NCBI GenBank assembly: GCA_040509755.1
Contig: JBEVKF010000065.1
Coordinates: forward strand, 1 to 42,352
Reading direction: 5' to 3'
Source of the DNA: JACVRW01 sp040509755
Lineage (GTDB): Bacteria; Actinomycetota; Thermoleophilia; Solirubrobacterales; Thermoleophilaceae
Length of the DNA stretch: 42,352 nt
Shown here in pieces: positions 1-8,267 of the stretch. The notes beneath the pieces are model-generated. The model saw only the letters and a program-made list of their open reading frames with translations, searched no databases and was not told the DNA's origin. The stretch's first letter is position 1; every line of letters starts with the position of its first letter. A program made the translations under genes and the position numbers.

Positions 1-1416
1 ACCGTGTTCGGCGACGTCCACGACATCGGCAAGTCGCTCGTCAACACGATCCTGACCAACAACGGCTATACGGTCGTCGACCTCGGCAAGCAGGTCCCGG
101 TCGACCAGATCATCAACGCCGCGATCGAACAGCGCGCCGACGCGATCGGGCTCTCGGCGCTGCTCGTCTCGACCTCGAAGCAGATGCCCCTCTGCATCGG
201 CGAGCTGCACCAGCGCGGGCTCGAGTTCCCGGTGCTGATCGGCGGCGCCGCGATCAACCGCGACTTCGGCCGCCGGGCGCTCTATCCGCTCGGCAAGGAG
301 TCGGATGAGGTCTACGAGCCGGGGGTCTTCTACTGCAAGGACGCGTTCGTCGGGCTCGACACGGTCGACACGCTCGTCGACGCCGAGGCCCGCGGCGCGC
401 TGGTCGAGCGGATCCGCGAGGAGGCGCGCGAGTTGCGCGAGCGGCCGGTCGCCGAGGACACCGGCCCGCCGACCACCGACGACACGGTGCGCTCCGCTGT
501 GCGCACCGACAACCCGGTTCCCGAGCCGCCGTTCTGGGGCGCGCGTGAGGTCGACGTCGACCTCGACCGCGTCTACCCGTACCTCGACCGCCACGTGCTG
601 TTCAAGCTGCACTGGGGCGGGCGCGGCAAGAAGGGCGAGGAGTGGCGCCAGATCGTCGAGGGCCACGGCGACGACGAGGGCTTCGCGCCCAAGCTCGAGC
701 GCATGTGGCGCGAGCAGGACTACCTGCGCCCGCGCGCCAAGCTCGGCTACTTCCCCTGCAACGCCGATGGCAACGAGCTGGTCGTGTTCGACCCCGAGGA
801 CCCATCGCGCGAGCTCGAGCGACTCAGCTTCCCGCGCCAGCCCCAGCACGACCGGATCTGCATGGCCGACTTCTTCCGCCCGCTCGACTCAGGCGAGCGC
901 GACGTCGTGGCGCTTCAGGGCGTCACGGTCGGTCCCGAGGTGACCGATCTGATGGCGCAGCTCGAGAAGGACGGCGAGTTCGCCGAGCAGCTGTTCACCC
1001 ATGGCCTGGGCGTGCAGGCGGCCGAGGGACTGGCCGAGTGGCTGCATGCCGAGGTGCGCCGCGGCTTGGACGTCGACCTCGACCAGGGCCGCCGCTACTC
1101 GTGGGGCTATCCGGCCTGCCCGGAGCAGTCCGAGCACGAGAAGGTGTGGCGCCTGCTGGGCCTCGAGGAGATCGGCATGACGCTCTCGGACGGCTATGCC
1201 GTGATGCCCGAGCAGTCGACGGTGGCGATCGTCGCCCACCACCCGCAGGCCGTCTACTTCGGCATGAAGTCCGGTTTCATCCCGAAGTCCAAGGCGCCGG
1301 ACGAGTTGATCGCCGGAACCGAGCGCGGCGGCGAGCTGCCGCCCGACGCCGACCCCGCCGACGGCAGCGTCGAGGACGAGGGCGCCCAGCGCTCGGCCGA
1401 CGAAGTAGCGGCTTAG
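1..1416 (+). CDS. metH: Cobalamin-dependent methionine synthase, C-terminal part (5'-truncated by window edge)
   Basis: Transfers a methyl group from methyltetrahydrofolate to homocysteine through methylcobalamin. Only the C-terminal two modules are present. The reading frame is open from base 1, and the very first residues carry the B12-binding motif GDVHDIGK, whose His is the lower axial cobalt ligand. The Rossmann-like cobalamin domain covers about residues 1-110. From about residue 175 the AdoMet-binding reactivation domain follows, with the family block YPACPEQSEHEKVWRLLGLE and a downstream GYAVMPEQS segment. The last 35 residues are an acidic, low-complexity tail not needed for the fold. 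The substrate-binding N-terminal barrels must lie upstream of the window. The stop is TAG at 1414. The family assignment is certain from these motifs; the true start cannot be seen. Confidence 0.97.
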   Translation, partial: TVFGDVHDIGKSLVNTILTNNGYTVVDLGKQVPVDQIINAAIEQRADAIGLSALLVSTSKQMPLCIGELHQRGLEFPVLIGGAAINRDFGRRALYPLGKESDEVYEPGVFYCKDAFVGLDTVDTLVDAEARGALVERIREEARELRERPVAEDTGPPTTDDTVRSAVRTDNPVPEPPFWGAREVDVDLDRVYPYLDRHVLFKLHWGGRGKKGEEWRQIVEGHGDDEGFAPKLERMWREQDYLRPRAKLGYFPCNADGNELVVFDPEDPSRELERLSFPRQPQHDRICMADFFRPLDSGERDVVALQGVTVGPEVTDLMAQLEKDGEFAEQLFTHGLGVQAAEGLAEWLHAEVRRGLDVDLDQGRRYSWGYPACPEQSEHEKVWRLLGLEEIGMTLSDGYAVMPEQSTVAIVAHHPQAVYFGMKSGFIPKSKAPDELIAGTERGGELPPDADPADGSVEDEGAQRSADEVAA

Positions 1417-1497
1417 CGGCGCTTTTGTAACACGGCGCGCTCATCCGTGCGCCGCGCGCGGCTAGCTTGCGTGCGGAGTCCTGAGAGGAGGAGCCGC

Positions 1498-1842
1498 ATG
1501 CATCGGAGCACCCTCGCGCCGGCGCTCGCGCTGGTGGCGCTGGCGCTGGCGCCGCCGCCCGCCGCCACCGCGGACGCCCGCGCGGCCACCGCCTGCGGCC
1601 CCGGCGGGGTGGGCGATCGCCTCGTGCCCGACCGCGGAACTTGGTTTCACTTCGGGGTCGTGTGCGCGGCCCACGACGAGTGCTACGCCGCGCGGCTCGG
1701 GCAGGCCGCCTGCGACGGCCGTTTCCGCATGGACATGCACGCCCACTGCGCGACGCGCGTCTGGTACCAGCGAGCGCCCTGTCGCTTCACTGCCGAGCTT
1801 TACTGGGAGGCGGTGAGGCGCTTCGGACACCTGTTCTACTGA
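1498..1842 (+). CDS. Small secreted phospholipase A2-like protein
   Basis: Predicted exported protein of 114 residues. ATG 1498 is chosen because a strong SD (GAGAGGAGGA) lies just upstream and because it begins a signal peptide (MHRS, then a hydrophobic Leu/Ala stretch to about residue 29). The mature part has six Cys and the phospholipase A2 signature CxxHDxCY (CAAHDECY, Cys56-His59-Asp60-Cys62-Tyr63). A CGPG motif precedes it and a CDGRFRMDM segment follows, the arrangement seen in small bacterial PLA2-like proteins where His and Asp form the catalytic dyad. No homology search was possible, so hydrolase activity is inferred from the motif. It lies upstream of, and in the same direction as, a receptor-like kinase (67 nt gap), so co-expression is possible. 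A frame extending upstream to 1447 has no SD and would spoil the signal peptide. Confidence 0.75.
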   Translation: MHRSTLAPALALVALALAPPPAATADARAATACGPGGVGDRLVPDRGTWFHFGVVCAAHDECYAARLGQAACDGRFRMDMHAHCATRVWYQRAPCRFTAELYWEAVRRFGHLFY

Positions 1843-1909
1843 GCTACCGCGGGTCCGATGGCGAGGCCCAGGCGAGGGTCTCGGCGCCGAATCGGGAGAA
1901 TGTGCCCCG

Positions 1910-4213
1910 ATGGCCGAGCTTCCAACAGGCTCTCTCGTCGCGGGTTGCCGGATCGAGGCGATCGTTGGCAGGGGCGGGATGGGCGTCGTCTACCGCGCCA
2001 CCCAGCTCTCGCTCGACCGCCAGGTGGCGCTCAAGGCGATCGCTCCAGAGTTCGCCGGGGACGTGACCTTCCGCGAGCGCTTCAAGCGCGAGTCGCGCAT
2101 CGCCGCGTCGATCGAGCACCCCAACGTGATCCCCGTCTACGAGGCGGGTGAGGGCGAGGGCGTGCTCTACCTGATCATGCGCTACGTCGAGGGAACGGAC
2201 CTGCGCGCCTTGATCGACGGCCGCAAGGGCGGCCTGGAGCCCGAGCGCGCGAGCAGGCTCGTGGGGCAGGTTGCGGCGGCGCTCTCGGCGGCGCATCGCA
2301 GAGACCTGATCCACCGCGACGTCAAGCCGGCGAACGTGCTGATCGACCCGGCGGAGGAGCGTGAGCACGCCTATCTGACCGACTTCGGCATCGCCCGGCA
2401 TTCCGCCGCGACGTCCGGGCTGACCCACACCGGTGCGGTCATCGGCACGATCGACTACCTCGCCCCCGAGCGAATCCAGGGCGATGGCGGCGACGGGCGC
2501 GCCGACGTCTACGCGCTCGGCTGCGTGCTCTTCGAGGCTCTGACCGGCACCACGCCCTTCGAGCGCGACAACGACGTCGCGAAGATGTACGCGCACATGA
2601 GCGCGCCGGTGCCCTCGGCCCGCGAGCGCCGGCCCGAGCTGCCCGCCGACCTCGACGAGCTGGCGCAGCGGGCAATGGCCAAGGACCCCGACGACCGCTT
2701 CGCGACGGCGGCCGAGATGGAGGAGGCGCTGGCCGACACCGCGCCGACGCGCCCGCGCACCGGCTCGTCGCCGCCGCCGGGGGCCGTTGCGCTGCCGCCG
2801 ACCGAGGTCACGCCCCGGGAGACGGCCGGCGAGCCTGTCCCGTCGACCGAGCCGCCGCCCGCTCAGACTCCGGCCGGCGAGCCACCGGCGCCGACCGAGC
2901 GCGCGCCGGCGCGGGAGCCGCTCGAGCCGACCGAGCCCGAGCCGGCGCGGGAGCCACTCGCGCCGACCGAGCGCGCCCCGGCGGCCGAGCTGCCCCCCAC
3001 GGAGCTGGGGGCGGCCAAGGCCGGGCCGCCCGCGGACATCTCCGAGCCCGATGTTGCGGCCACCACGCCGGCCGCTCGCGGCGCCGGCGCGGGCGCAACC
3101 CCGCCGCCGCCGACCGCCCCGCCACCGCCTGGCGCTCCGCCCACGCCGCCGCCGACCACCCCGCCCGGGGCCTCCCCGCAACGTGCGCCGGCGCGCCGGC
3201 GTCCGAGCGCCGCGGCGATCGGGGTCGTGCTCGCCGCGGTGGTGGGCGCCGCCGTTGTGCTGATTCTGGCCGCCGGCGGTGACGGCGACGGTGGCGGCGG
3301 GCAGGAGACGGAAACGACGGGACAGCAGACGACCGAGACGCAGACCGACGACACCGAGACCCCGCTCGCGTTCGCGGCACCCGAGGCCTTCACGATCCCG
3401 CAGGGGAGCGACGGAATGGGCGCGGGCGGGGGCGCGGTCTGGATCGCCAACAAGGAAAACGATCAGCTGATCCCGGTGGACGAGGAGAGCGGCGAGGTAG
3501 GCGACCCCATCGCCGTCGGCGACGAGCCCGACTCGGTGGCCGTCGGGTTCGGCGCGGTCTGGGTAACGAACTCCAAGAGCAACACGGTGTCGAAGGTCGA
3601 CCCCGACAGCCGCGAGGTCATCGATGAGATCGAGACCGGCGCAGGTCCCGAGGGCATCGTTGTCACCGACGACGCCGTCTGGGTGGCCGACCTGCTCGGC
3701 AACAGCGTCACGCGCATCTCACCGGATGACCTGGCGACGAGGACGAAGCCCGTCGGCGAGGGTCCGGTGCAGCTCGCGGTCACCGACAGCGGGAACCTCT
3801 GGGTGACGCTGAGCGAGGCGGACCGGGTGGTAGAGATCGACCCCTCGAGCGGAGACACGACGGGCAAGGGCGTGAACGTCCCCGGGCAGCCGCGCGGCAT
3901 TGCCTTCGGCGACGGCAACCTCTGGGTCTCGGCCCTGCAGCAGGCGCGGCTGGCTCGGTTCGACCCGCAGACTCCATCCAAGGTGGAGCAGATAGCGGTG
4001 CCGCCCGGCCCACGCGAGGTTCGTTTCGGGTTGGGCGCCATTTGGGTCAACAGCTCGGGTTCCGGCCGCCTCACGGTGCTCGATCCCGCGACCCGCAAGC
4101 GCGTCGCGGGCTACCGCGTCGGCCTGGAGAACTACGGGCTCGCCGTCAGCGACAGCTTCGCCTGGTCTTCCAGCCTGCGCGCCGGCAGGCTGACCCGCGT
4201 CGCGCCCGAGTAG
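1910..4213 (+). CDS. PknB/PknD-like membrane Ser/Thr protein kinase with extracellular beta-propeller
   Basis: Receptor-like kinase of 767 residues. The cytoplasmic kinase domain (about 1-275) has the glycine loop GRGGMG (20-25), catalytic Lys42 in VALK, the loop HRDVKPAN (135-142) and DFG (158-160), so it should be active. A long linker of Pro/Glu/Ala-rich imperfect repeats (TERAPAREPLEPTE type) spans about 280-430. One membrane helix lies at about 434-456, followed by a Thr/Glu-rich stalk. The outer domain (about 485-767) has six or more blade repeats marked by AVWIAN, AVWVTN, AVWVAD, LWVTL, LWVSA and IWVNS, as in YncE/virginiamycin-lyase-like propellers. The architecture parallels mycobacterial PknD, whose NHL propeller is a sensor; the ligand here is unknown. 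ATG 1910 follows a GGGAGAA SD. The gene converges on the SDR gene, with a 22 nt gap. Confidence 0.93.
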   Translation: MAELPTGSLVAGCRIEAIVGRGGMGVVYRATQLSLDRQVALKAIAPEFAGDVTFRERFKRESRIAASIEHPNVIPVYEAGEGEGVLYLIMRYVEGTDLRALIDGRKGGLEPERASRLVGQVAAALSAAHRRDLIHRDVKPANVLIDPAEEREHAYLTDFGIARHSAATSGLTHTGAVIGTIDYLAPERIQGDGGDGRADVYALGCVLFEALTGTTPFERDNDVAKMYAHMSAPVPSARERRPELPADLDELAQRAMAKDPDDRFATAAEMEEALADTAPTRPRTGSSPPPGAVALPPTEVTPRETAGEPVPSTEPPPAQTPAGEPPAPTERAPAREPLEPTEPEPAREPLAPTERAPAAELPPTELGAAKAGPPADISEPDVAATTPAARGAGAGATPPPPTAPPPPGAPPTPPPTTPPGASPQRAPARRRPSAAAIGVVLAAVVGAAVVLILAAGGDGDGGGGQETETTGQQTTETQTDDTETPLAFAAPEAFTIPQGSDGMGAGGGAVWIANKENDQLIPVDEESGEVGDPIAVGDEPDSVAVGFGAVWVTNSKSNTVSKVDPDSREVIDEIETGAGPEGIVVTDDAVWVADLLGNSVTRISPDDLATRTKPVGEGPVQLAVTDSGNLWVTLSEADRVVEIDPSSGDTTGKGVNVPGQPRGIAFGDGNLWVSALQQARLARFDPQTPSKVEQIAVPPGPREVRFGLGAIWVNSSGSGRLTVLDPATRKRVAGYRVGLENYGLAVSDSFAWSSSLRAGRLTRVAPE

Positions 4214-4235
4214 CGACTCAGGCACCGAATCCCGT

Positions 4236-5150
4236 TCAGGCGGCACCACCGCGCAGCTCCCCTTCGCGAGCGCGCCGCAGCGCCTCCCTGGTGGAGGTCG
4301 GCTTCACGTCGAAGAGCTCGTGGCCCGAGCGGTCGCTCACCACGGTCTCGACCGCAAGGCTCTCCACGAGCGGCTTCGCCACGCCGGCGTCGACCGGCGT
4401 GACCAGGCCGATCCAGTGGGAGGACAGGCGCGGTGAGAGCAGCGGTACCGGCAGCTGAGGCCGCCGGCGCACGCCGAGCACGTCGGCCATCATCGCGATC
4501 AGGTCGCCGTAGGTGACCACGTCCGGACCGCCGATCTGGATCTCCTTCCCCGCGGTCGGCGGGCGTTCGGCGGCCTGGACGAGATAGGCGAGCACGTCGT
4601 CGATTGCGATCGGCTGGGTGCGGTTCCGCAGCCAGGCAGGGGCGATCATCGCGGGCAGCCGCTCAACCAGGTGGCGGAGGATTTGGTAGCCCTCGCTGCC
4701 CGGGCCGATGACCATCCCGGCGCGAAAGTAGGTCAGCGGCGGGCCCTCGCGCCCGAGCACGGCCGCGGTTTCGGCGCGGCTGCGCAGGTGCTCGGAGCCG
4801 GGGTCGTCGCCGAGCCCGCCCAGGTAGACCAGCCGCCCGACGCCCTGCTCGCGGGCCATCGCGCCGAAGTTGGAGGCCGCGCTGCGCTCCCGCGCGGCGA
4901 AGCCCTTTCGCTCGCCGCCGCGCCCCATCGAATGCACCAGGTAGTAGGCGACGTCGACCCCCTCACCGGCGCCGCCTAGGCTGTCGGCGTCGAGCACGTC
5001 GCCCTCATGCAGCTCGAAGCCCTCGCGCTCGAGGGCCGCCGCGCGCGTGCGCGAGCGCACGAGGCAGCGCACCTCGTGACCGTGCCCGGCCAGGGCGGCC
5101 GCCAGGCCCCCGCCAATGAAGCCGGTCGCGCCTGAAACCAGCGCTTTCAC
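4236..5150 (-). CDS. Atypical short-chain dehydrogenase / NAD(P)-binding epimerase-like protein
   Basis: Rossmann-fold oxidoreductase of 304 residues. The nucleotide-binding motif GATGFIGGG (residues 7-15) opens the protein, followed by a CLVRS strand typical of NmrA/YbjT/NDUFA9-type atypical SDRs. A YYLVHSM segment is typical of this actinobacterial subgroup. The classical YxxxK catalytic pair is not evident, which fits atypical SDRs that act as reductases, regulators or assembly factors. The C-terminal half (GKEIQIGGPDVVTYGDL) matches the substrate domain of this group. ATG 5150 is the first start in the frame. The gene stands alone, convergent with the kinase and divergent from amtB. The substrate cannot be deduced. 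Confidence 0.85.
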   Translation of the reverse strand: MKALVSGATGFIGGGLAAALAGHGHEVRCLVRSRTRAAALEREGFELHEGDVLDADSLGGAGEGVDVAYYLVHSMGRGGERKGFAARERSAASNFGAMAREQGVGRLVYLGGLGDDPGSEHLRSRAETAAVLGREGPPLTYFRAGMVIGPGSEGYQILRHLVERLPAMIAPAWLRNRTQPIAIDDVLAYLVQAAERPPTAGKEIQIGGPDVVTYGDLIAMMADVLGVRRRPQLPVPLLSPRLSSHWIGLVTPVDAGVAKPLVESLAVETVVSDRSGHELFDVKPTSTREALRRAREGELRGGAA

Positions 5151-5199
5151 GCTTCGAAGCTCACCTCTGAGGTACGCGCGGCGGCCCGCTGGGGGTCAG

Positions 5200-5215
5200 C
5201 GGCGGTCGACCGCCG
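5200..5215. promoter_or_regulatory. 16-bp perfect palindrome upstream of amtB
   Basis: CGGCGGTCGACCGCCG is a perfect palindrome in the 165-nt divergent gap between the SDR gene (minus) and the ammonium-channel operon (plus), about 100 nt upstream of the amtB start. Its place suggests an operator for a dimeric regulator of nitrogen genes, but no consensus is recognised, and GC-rich DNA yields such palindromes by chance. Confidence 0.3.
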
Positions 5216-5315
5216 GGCGAAAGACAGGCGGCGAATCTTCGACACGGGGACAAAGACCGCGGGGCGATGCGCTCGTACGGTGATCGACGGACTCTACGAG
5301 GAGGCAACTCACCCT

Positions 5316-6779
5316 ATGGATCTTGTACTGGCAACCGCTGACGACCTCACACGGGCGGTCGACGGCACGCTCGGGGAGACGGTCACGACCAACACGATGT
5401 TCGTGTTCGTCGCCGCGGTTCTCGTGCTCTTCATGCAGGCGGGCTTCGCGATGCTCGAAATCGGCTTCTCGCGCGCGAAGAACGCCGGTACGGGCGTCGC
5501 GAAGATCCTCACCAACCTCTCGATCGCCGCGATTTGTTACTGGGCGGTCGGCTTCGCGTTCGCGTTCGGCAGCGCCGACGTGCTCGGCATCTCGAGCGCG
5601 ATCATCGGCAGCAACGGGTTCTTCCTGCAATTCACCGGCAACGGACAGGAGGCCTTCCCCGTCATGGGGGTCTCCGACGCCACGGTCGAGGTCAAGTGGC
5701 TGTTCCAGTTCGCGTTCTGCGCGGTCTCCCTCGCGATCGTATGGGGCTCGACGCTCGAGCGCATCAAGTACAGCGCATACGTGATCTTCGCGATCGTCTT
5801 CGCCTCGATCATCTACCCGATCGGCTCGCACTGGGTCTTCGGCGGCGGCTGGCTGCAGATGGGCGACACAGGGCTGATGCCGACCGGCATGCAGGACTTC
5901 GCCGGTTCCACCGCGGTGCACTTGATCGGGGCCACCGGCGCGCTGACGGCGCTCCTCCTGCTCGGCCCCCGCAAGGGCAAGTACGGGCCCGACGGCAAGC
6001 CGCGGGCAATCCCCGGACACTCGATGCCGCTCGTCGGCCTGGGCACGATCATCCTGTTCGTCGGCTGGTTCGGTTTCAACCCGGGGTCGACGCTGGGAAT
6101 CGGTGACACGCGCCTGGCCGAAGTGGCGGTCGTGACGCTGCTCGGCTGCGCCGGCGGTGTGATCGGCGCCTTCGCCGCGACCCAGATCAAGCAGAAGACG
6201 ATCGACATCGGCATGGTGGCGAACGGCGCCATAGCCGGACTGGTGGCCATCACCGCGCCATCGGGCTACGTCGAGCTGTGGGCGGGGCCGATCATCGGCT
6301 TCGTCGCCGGCCTGATCGTCGTGTTCGGCGTGATCTGGATCGACAAGAAGATCGACGACCCGGTTGGCGCGACGTCGGCGCACGGCCTGGCGGGCATCTG
6401 GGGCACGCTCGCATGCGGGATCTTCACCGCGCCGCGTCTCGCCCAGTACAACGCCTTCGGCGACCCCGACGGCGGACTCGTCTACTCGGGCCAGTTCACG
6501 CAGCTGATCGCGCAGGCGGTTGGCGTACTCGTGGCCTTTGGCTTCGTGTTCGGGATGAGCTTTGCGACGTTTGCGCTCATCAAGGCCACGATTGGGCTGA
6601 GGGTCTCCGAGGAGGACGAGGAAGCCGGACTCGACATCGTCGAGCACGGCATGTACGGATACCCGGAGCAGTTCATCCCGCAGTCGGACTTCGGCGGCCC
6701 GGCCGGCGGTCCGCCCGAGGGCCCGGCGCACGCTCCAAACGGAGCCAGGATGCCGCAGCCCGGGGAGGTGACGGCATGA
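5316..6779 (+). CDS. amtB: Ammonium channel/transporter AmtB
   Basis: Eleven-helix ammonium/ammonia channel of the Amt/MEP/Rh family, 487 residues, in the cytoplasmic membrane. Family marks include QAGFAMLEIGFSRAKN near the N-terminus and the twin pore histidines, in STAVHLIGATGAL and in ATSAHGLAGIWG. ATG 5316 is preferred: GAGGAGG lies at a suitable distance, whereas GTG 5280 adds only a short non-conserved extension. The cytoplasmic tail (from about 440) is longer than in E. coli, with an acidic EEDEEAG segment and a Pro/Gly-rich end. The stop overlaps the PII start (ATGA at 6776-6779), the classical amtB-glnB/K arrangement in which PII plugs the channel when ammonium is plentiful. The assignment is firm. 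Confidence 0.97.
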   Translation: MDLVLATADDLTRAVDGTLGETVTTNTMFVFVAAVLVLFMQAGFAMLEIGFSRAKNAGTGVAKILTNLSIAAICYWAVGFAFAFGSADVLGISSAIIGSNGFFLQFTGNGQEAFPVMGVSDATVEVKWLFQFAFCAVSLAIVWGSTLERIKYSAYVIFAIVFASIIYPIGSHWVFGGGWLQMGDTGLMPTGMQDFAGSTAVHLIGATGALTALLLLGPRKGKYGPDGKPRAIPGHSMPLVGLGTIILFVGWFGFNPGSTLGIGDTRLAEVAVVTLLGCAGGVIGAFAATQIKQKTIDIGMVANGAIAGLVAITAPSGYVELWAGPIIGFVAGLIVVFGVIWIDKKIDDPVGATSAHGLAGIWGTLACGIFTAPRLAQYNAFGDPDGGLVYSGQFTQLIAQAVGVLVAFGFVFGMSFATFALIKATIGLRVSEEDEEAGLDIVEHGMYGYPEQFIPQSDFGGPAGGPPEGPAHAPNGARMPQPGEVTA

Positions 6780-7156
6780 AGATGGTCGTCGCGTACATCC
6801 GCCACGAGGCGTTCGAGCCGATCCGCGCGGACCTGCTCGACGCCGGCTTCCCGAGCCTCTCGATCACCGAGGTCAAGGGCTCCGGCAGGCAGAAGGCGAT
6901 CACCGAGCATTATCGCGGCTCGGAGCTCGCCGTCCACCTGCGCCCGAAGCTCAAGATCGAGTGCGTCGTCGAGTCCAAGGACGTCGGCGTGATCCGGGAG
7001 GTGATCCTCAGGCACGCGCGCACCGGCTCGGTCGGTGACGGCAAGATGTTCGTGCTGCCCGTGGAGGACGCTGTGCGGATCCGAACCGGCGAGGAGGGCG
7101 AGACAGTCCTCCAGGCCCACGACGGCGAGGTCAGCGTCAATGGCGGCGGTGCCTGA
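6776..7156 (+). CDS. glnK: PII nitrogen regulatory protein (GlnB/GlnK family), Tyr51 replaced by Leu
   Basis: Trimeric 2-oxoglutarate/ATP/ADP sensor of 126 residues, gating AmtB and other nitrogen targets. Alignment by eye with E. coli GlnB places GSGRQK at 35-40 and the T-loop as TEHYRGSELAV from residue 43. Tyr46 is kept, but residue 51, uridylylated in proteobacteria and adenylylated in actinobacteria, is Leu. Ser49, the site phosphorylated in cyanobacterial PII, is present. The B-loop TGSVGDGKMFV and the C-loop RIRTGEEGE are intact, so nucleotide binding should be normal. A 14-residue tail rich in Gly and Ala extends beyond the usual end. It overlaps amtB by 4 nt, and its last 17 nt overlap the next gene, so translation is coupled. 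It could be named glnB or glnK; linkage to amtB favours glnK. Confidence 0.95.
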   Translation: MKMVVAYIRHEAFEPIRADLLDAGFPSLSITEVKGSGRQKAITEHYRGSELAVHLRPKLKIECVVESKDVGVIREVILRHARTGSVGDGKMFVLPVEDAVRIRTGEEGETVLQAHDGEVSVNGGGA

Positions 7157-8267
7157 GCCCGCTGTCGTCCCCCCGACCCCGCGCGGCGCCCACCTGGAGA
7201 TGGTGGGCGCCGTGCTGGTTGGGGAAGGGCTCGAGCGGGTGGCGGAGATCGCCTCCGCTCACGCCGGCGCGCCCGTGGCCGTGATCGTCCCGCGCCTCGG
7301 AGTTCCGCTGGAGGGCTGGGCCAAGTTCGAGCGCTACGTCGGCGCCCGGCTTGCCGGCTCGCGTCCGCAGCGCCCGGCGGAGGTGGTCGCCGAGGTGCCG
7401 ATCTCCTCCGGCGGACGCGAGCTCGGAGCGGTCCTGCTGCTCGGCCAGGGCCGGGCAGACGCGGGCGAGTACCTCCACATGGCGGCAATCGCCGCCCTCA
7501 CCGAGGTTGCGGTCGCCGAGGCCCGCGACGAGGCCGAGCAGAGCTTGCGCGGCTCGCTGATCGAGGAGCTGCTCACCCGTCCCGAGCTCGAGGAGACCGA
7601 GATCGTCCGGCGCGCCGCGCGCCTGGGTTTCGACCTGGCCGGCGGCTTCGTCGGCCTCTGCGCGAACCCGAATGGGCGCGGCCCGGGCCGGCTGATTGCC
7701 GCGCTCTCGGCCGAGTTGCCGGGCGCACTTGCGCAGACGCTGGACGGCAAGGTCTACGCGCTTCTGCCCGGACCGCCGGATCTGGTCCGGCGGACCGTGG
7801 CGCGGCTCGGGCGCCAGACCGAGATCGGGATCTCGTCCTACCGCAGCGGAGCGGGCGACGCGCGCCGCGCGCTCGAGGAGGCCGAGCTGGTGCTCGGCGT
7901 GACGGCCGCGGGCGGTGGCCCACCGGGGGCGGAGATCGGCGAGGGCACCTACCGCCTGCTGTTTCGCGTTCTCGTCAGCCATCCGAGCGAGGTACGCAGC
8001 TTCTTCGAGGACACGGTCGCGCCGATCGTCCGCTACGACGAGCAGTACGCCACCCACCTGCTCGCCACTCTCGACTCCTACCTGGCCAACAACTGCAACA
8101 TGAACGCCACGGCGCAGGCCATCCACGCCCACCGCCACACGGTCGGCTACCGCCTAGAGCGCGTGAAGGAGCTGACCGCGTTGGACCCGCTGCGCAGCGA
8201 GGATCGCGAGCGGCTCAGCCTCGGGCTGAAGGCCTACCGGATCATCGGGCCGTCGCTGCCGCGCTGA
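7140..8267 (+). CDS. PucR/CdaR-type transcriptional regulator
   Basis: Cytoplasmic DNA-binding regulator of 375 residues from ATG 7140. About residues 20-130 look like a GAF-type sensor (VAVIVPRLGVPLEGWAKFE, then GRELGAVLLLG), about 160-260 like the degenerate GGDEF-like CdaR middle domain, and 310-375 form the PucR C-terminal helix-turn-helix, with NMNATAQAIHAHRHTVGYRL followed by ERVKELT. It starts inside the PII gene in another frame (17-nt overlap), so it is the third member of the amtB-glnK operon. In this family such proteins activate purine, amino-acid or sugar-acid catabolism genes in response to small ligands; here the context suggests nitrogen supply. The ligand and targets are unknown. 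An ATG at 7200 is a possible shorter start. Confidence 0.85.
   Translation: MAAVPEPAVVPPTPRGAHLEMVGAVLVGEGLERVAEIASAHAGAPVAVIVPRLGVPLEGWAKFERYVGARLAGSRPQRPAEVVAEVPISSGGRELGAVLLLGQGRADAGEYLHMAAIAALTEVAVAEARDEAEQSLRGSLIEELLTRPELEETEIVRRAARLGFDLAGGFVGLCANPNGRGPGRLIAALSAELPGALAQTLDGKVYALLPGPPDLVRRTVARLGRQTEIGISSYRSGAGDARRALEEAELVLGVTAAGGGPPGAEIGEGTYRLLFRVLVSHPSEVRSFFEDTVAPIVRYDEQYATHLLATLDSYLANNCNMNATAQAIHAHRHTVGYRLERVKELTALDPLRSEDRERLSLGLKAYRIIGPSLPR

Noticed and set aside
1844..3181. 445-codon open frame antisense to the kinase
   Set aside because: Arg/Gly-rich and without a fold; a shadow of the Pro/Glu-rich linker and kinase domain.
5196..6731. 511-codon open frame antisense to the ammonium channel
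   Set aside because: Composition is Arg/Asp/Glu-rich as expected from the complement of GC-rich codons; it lies fully opposite a certain gene and has no domain.
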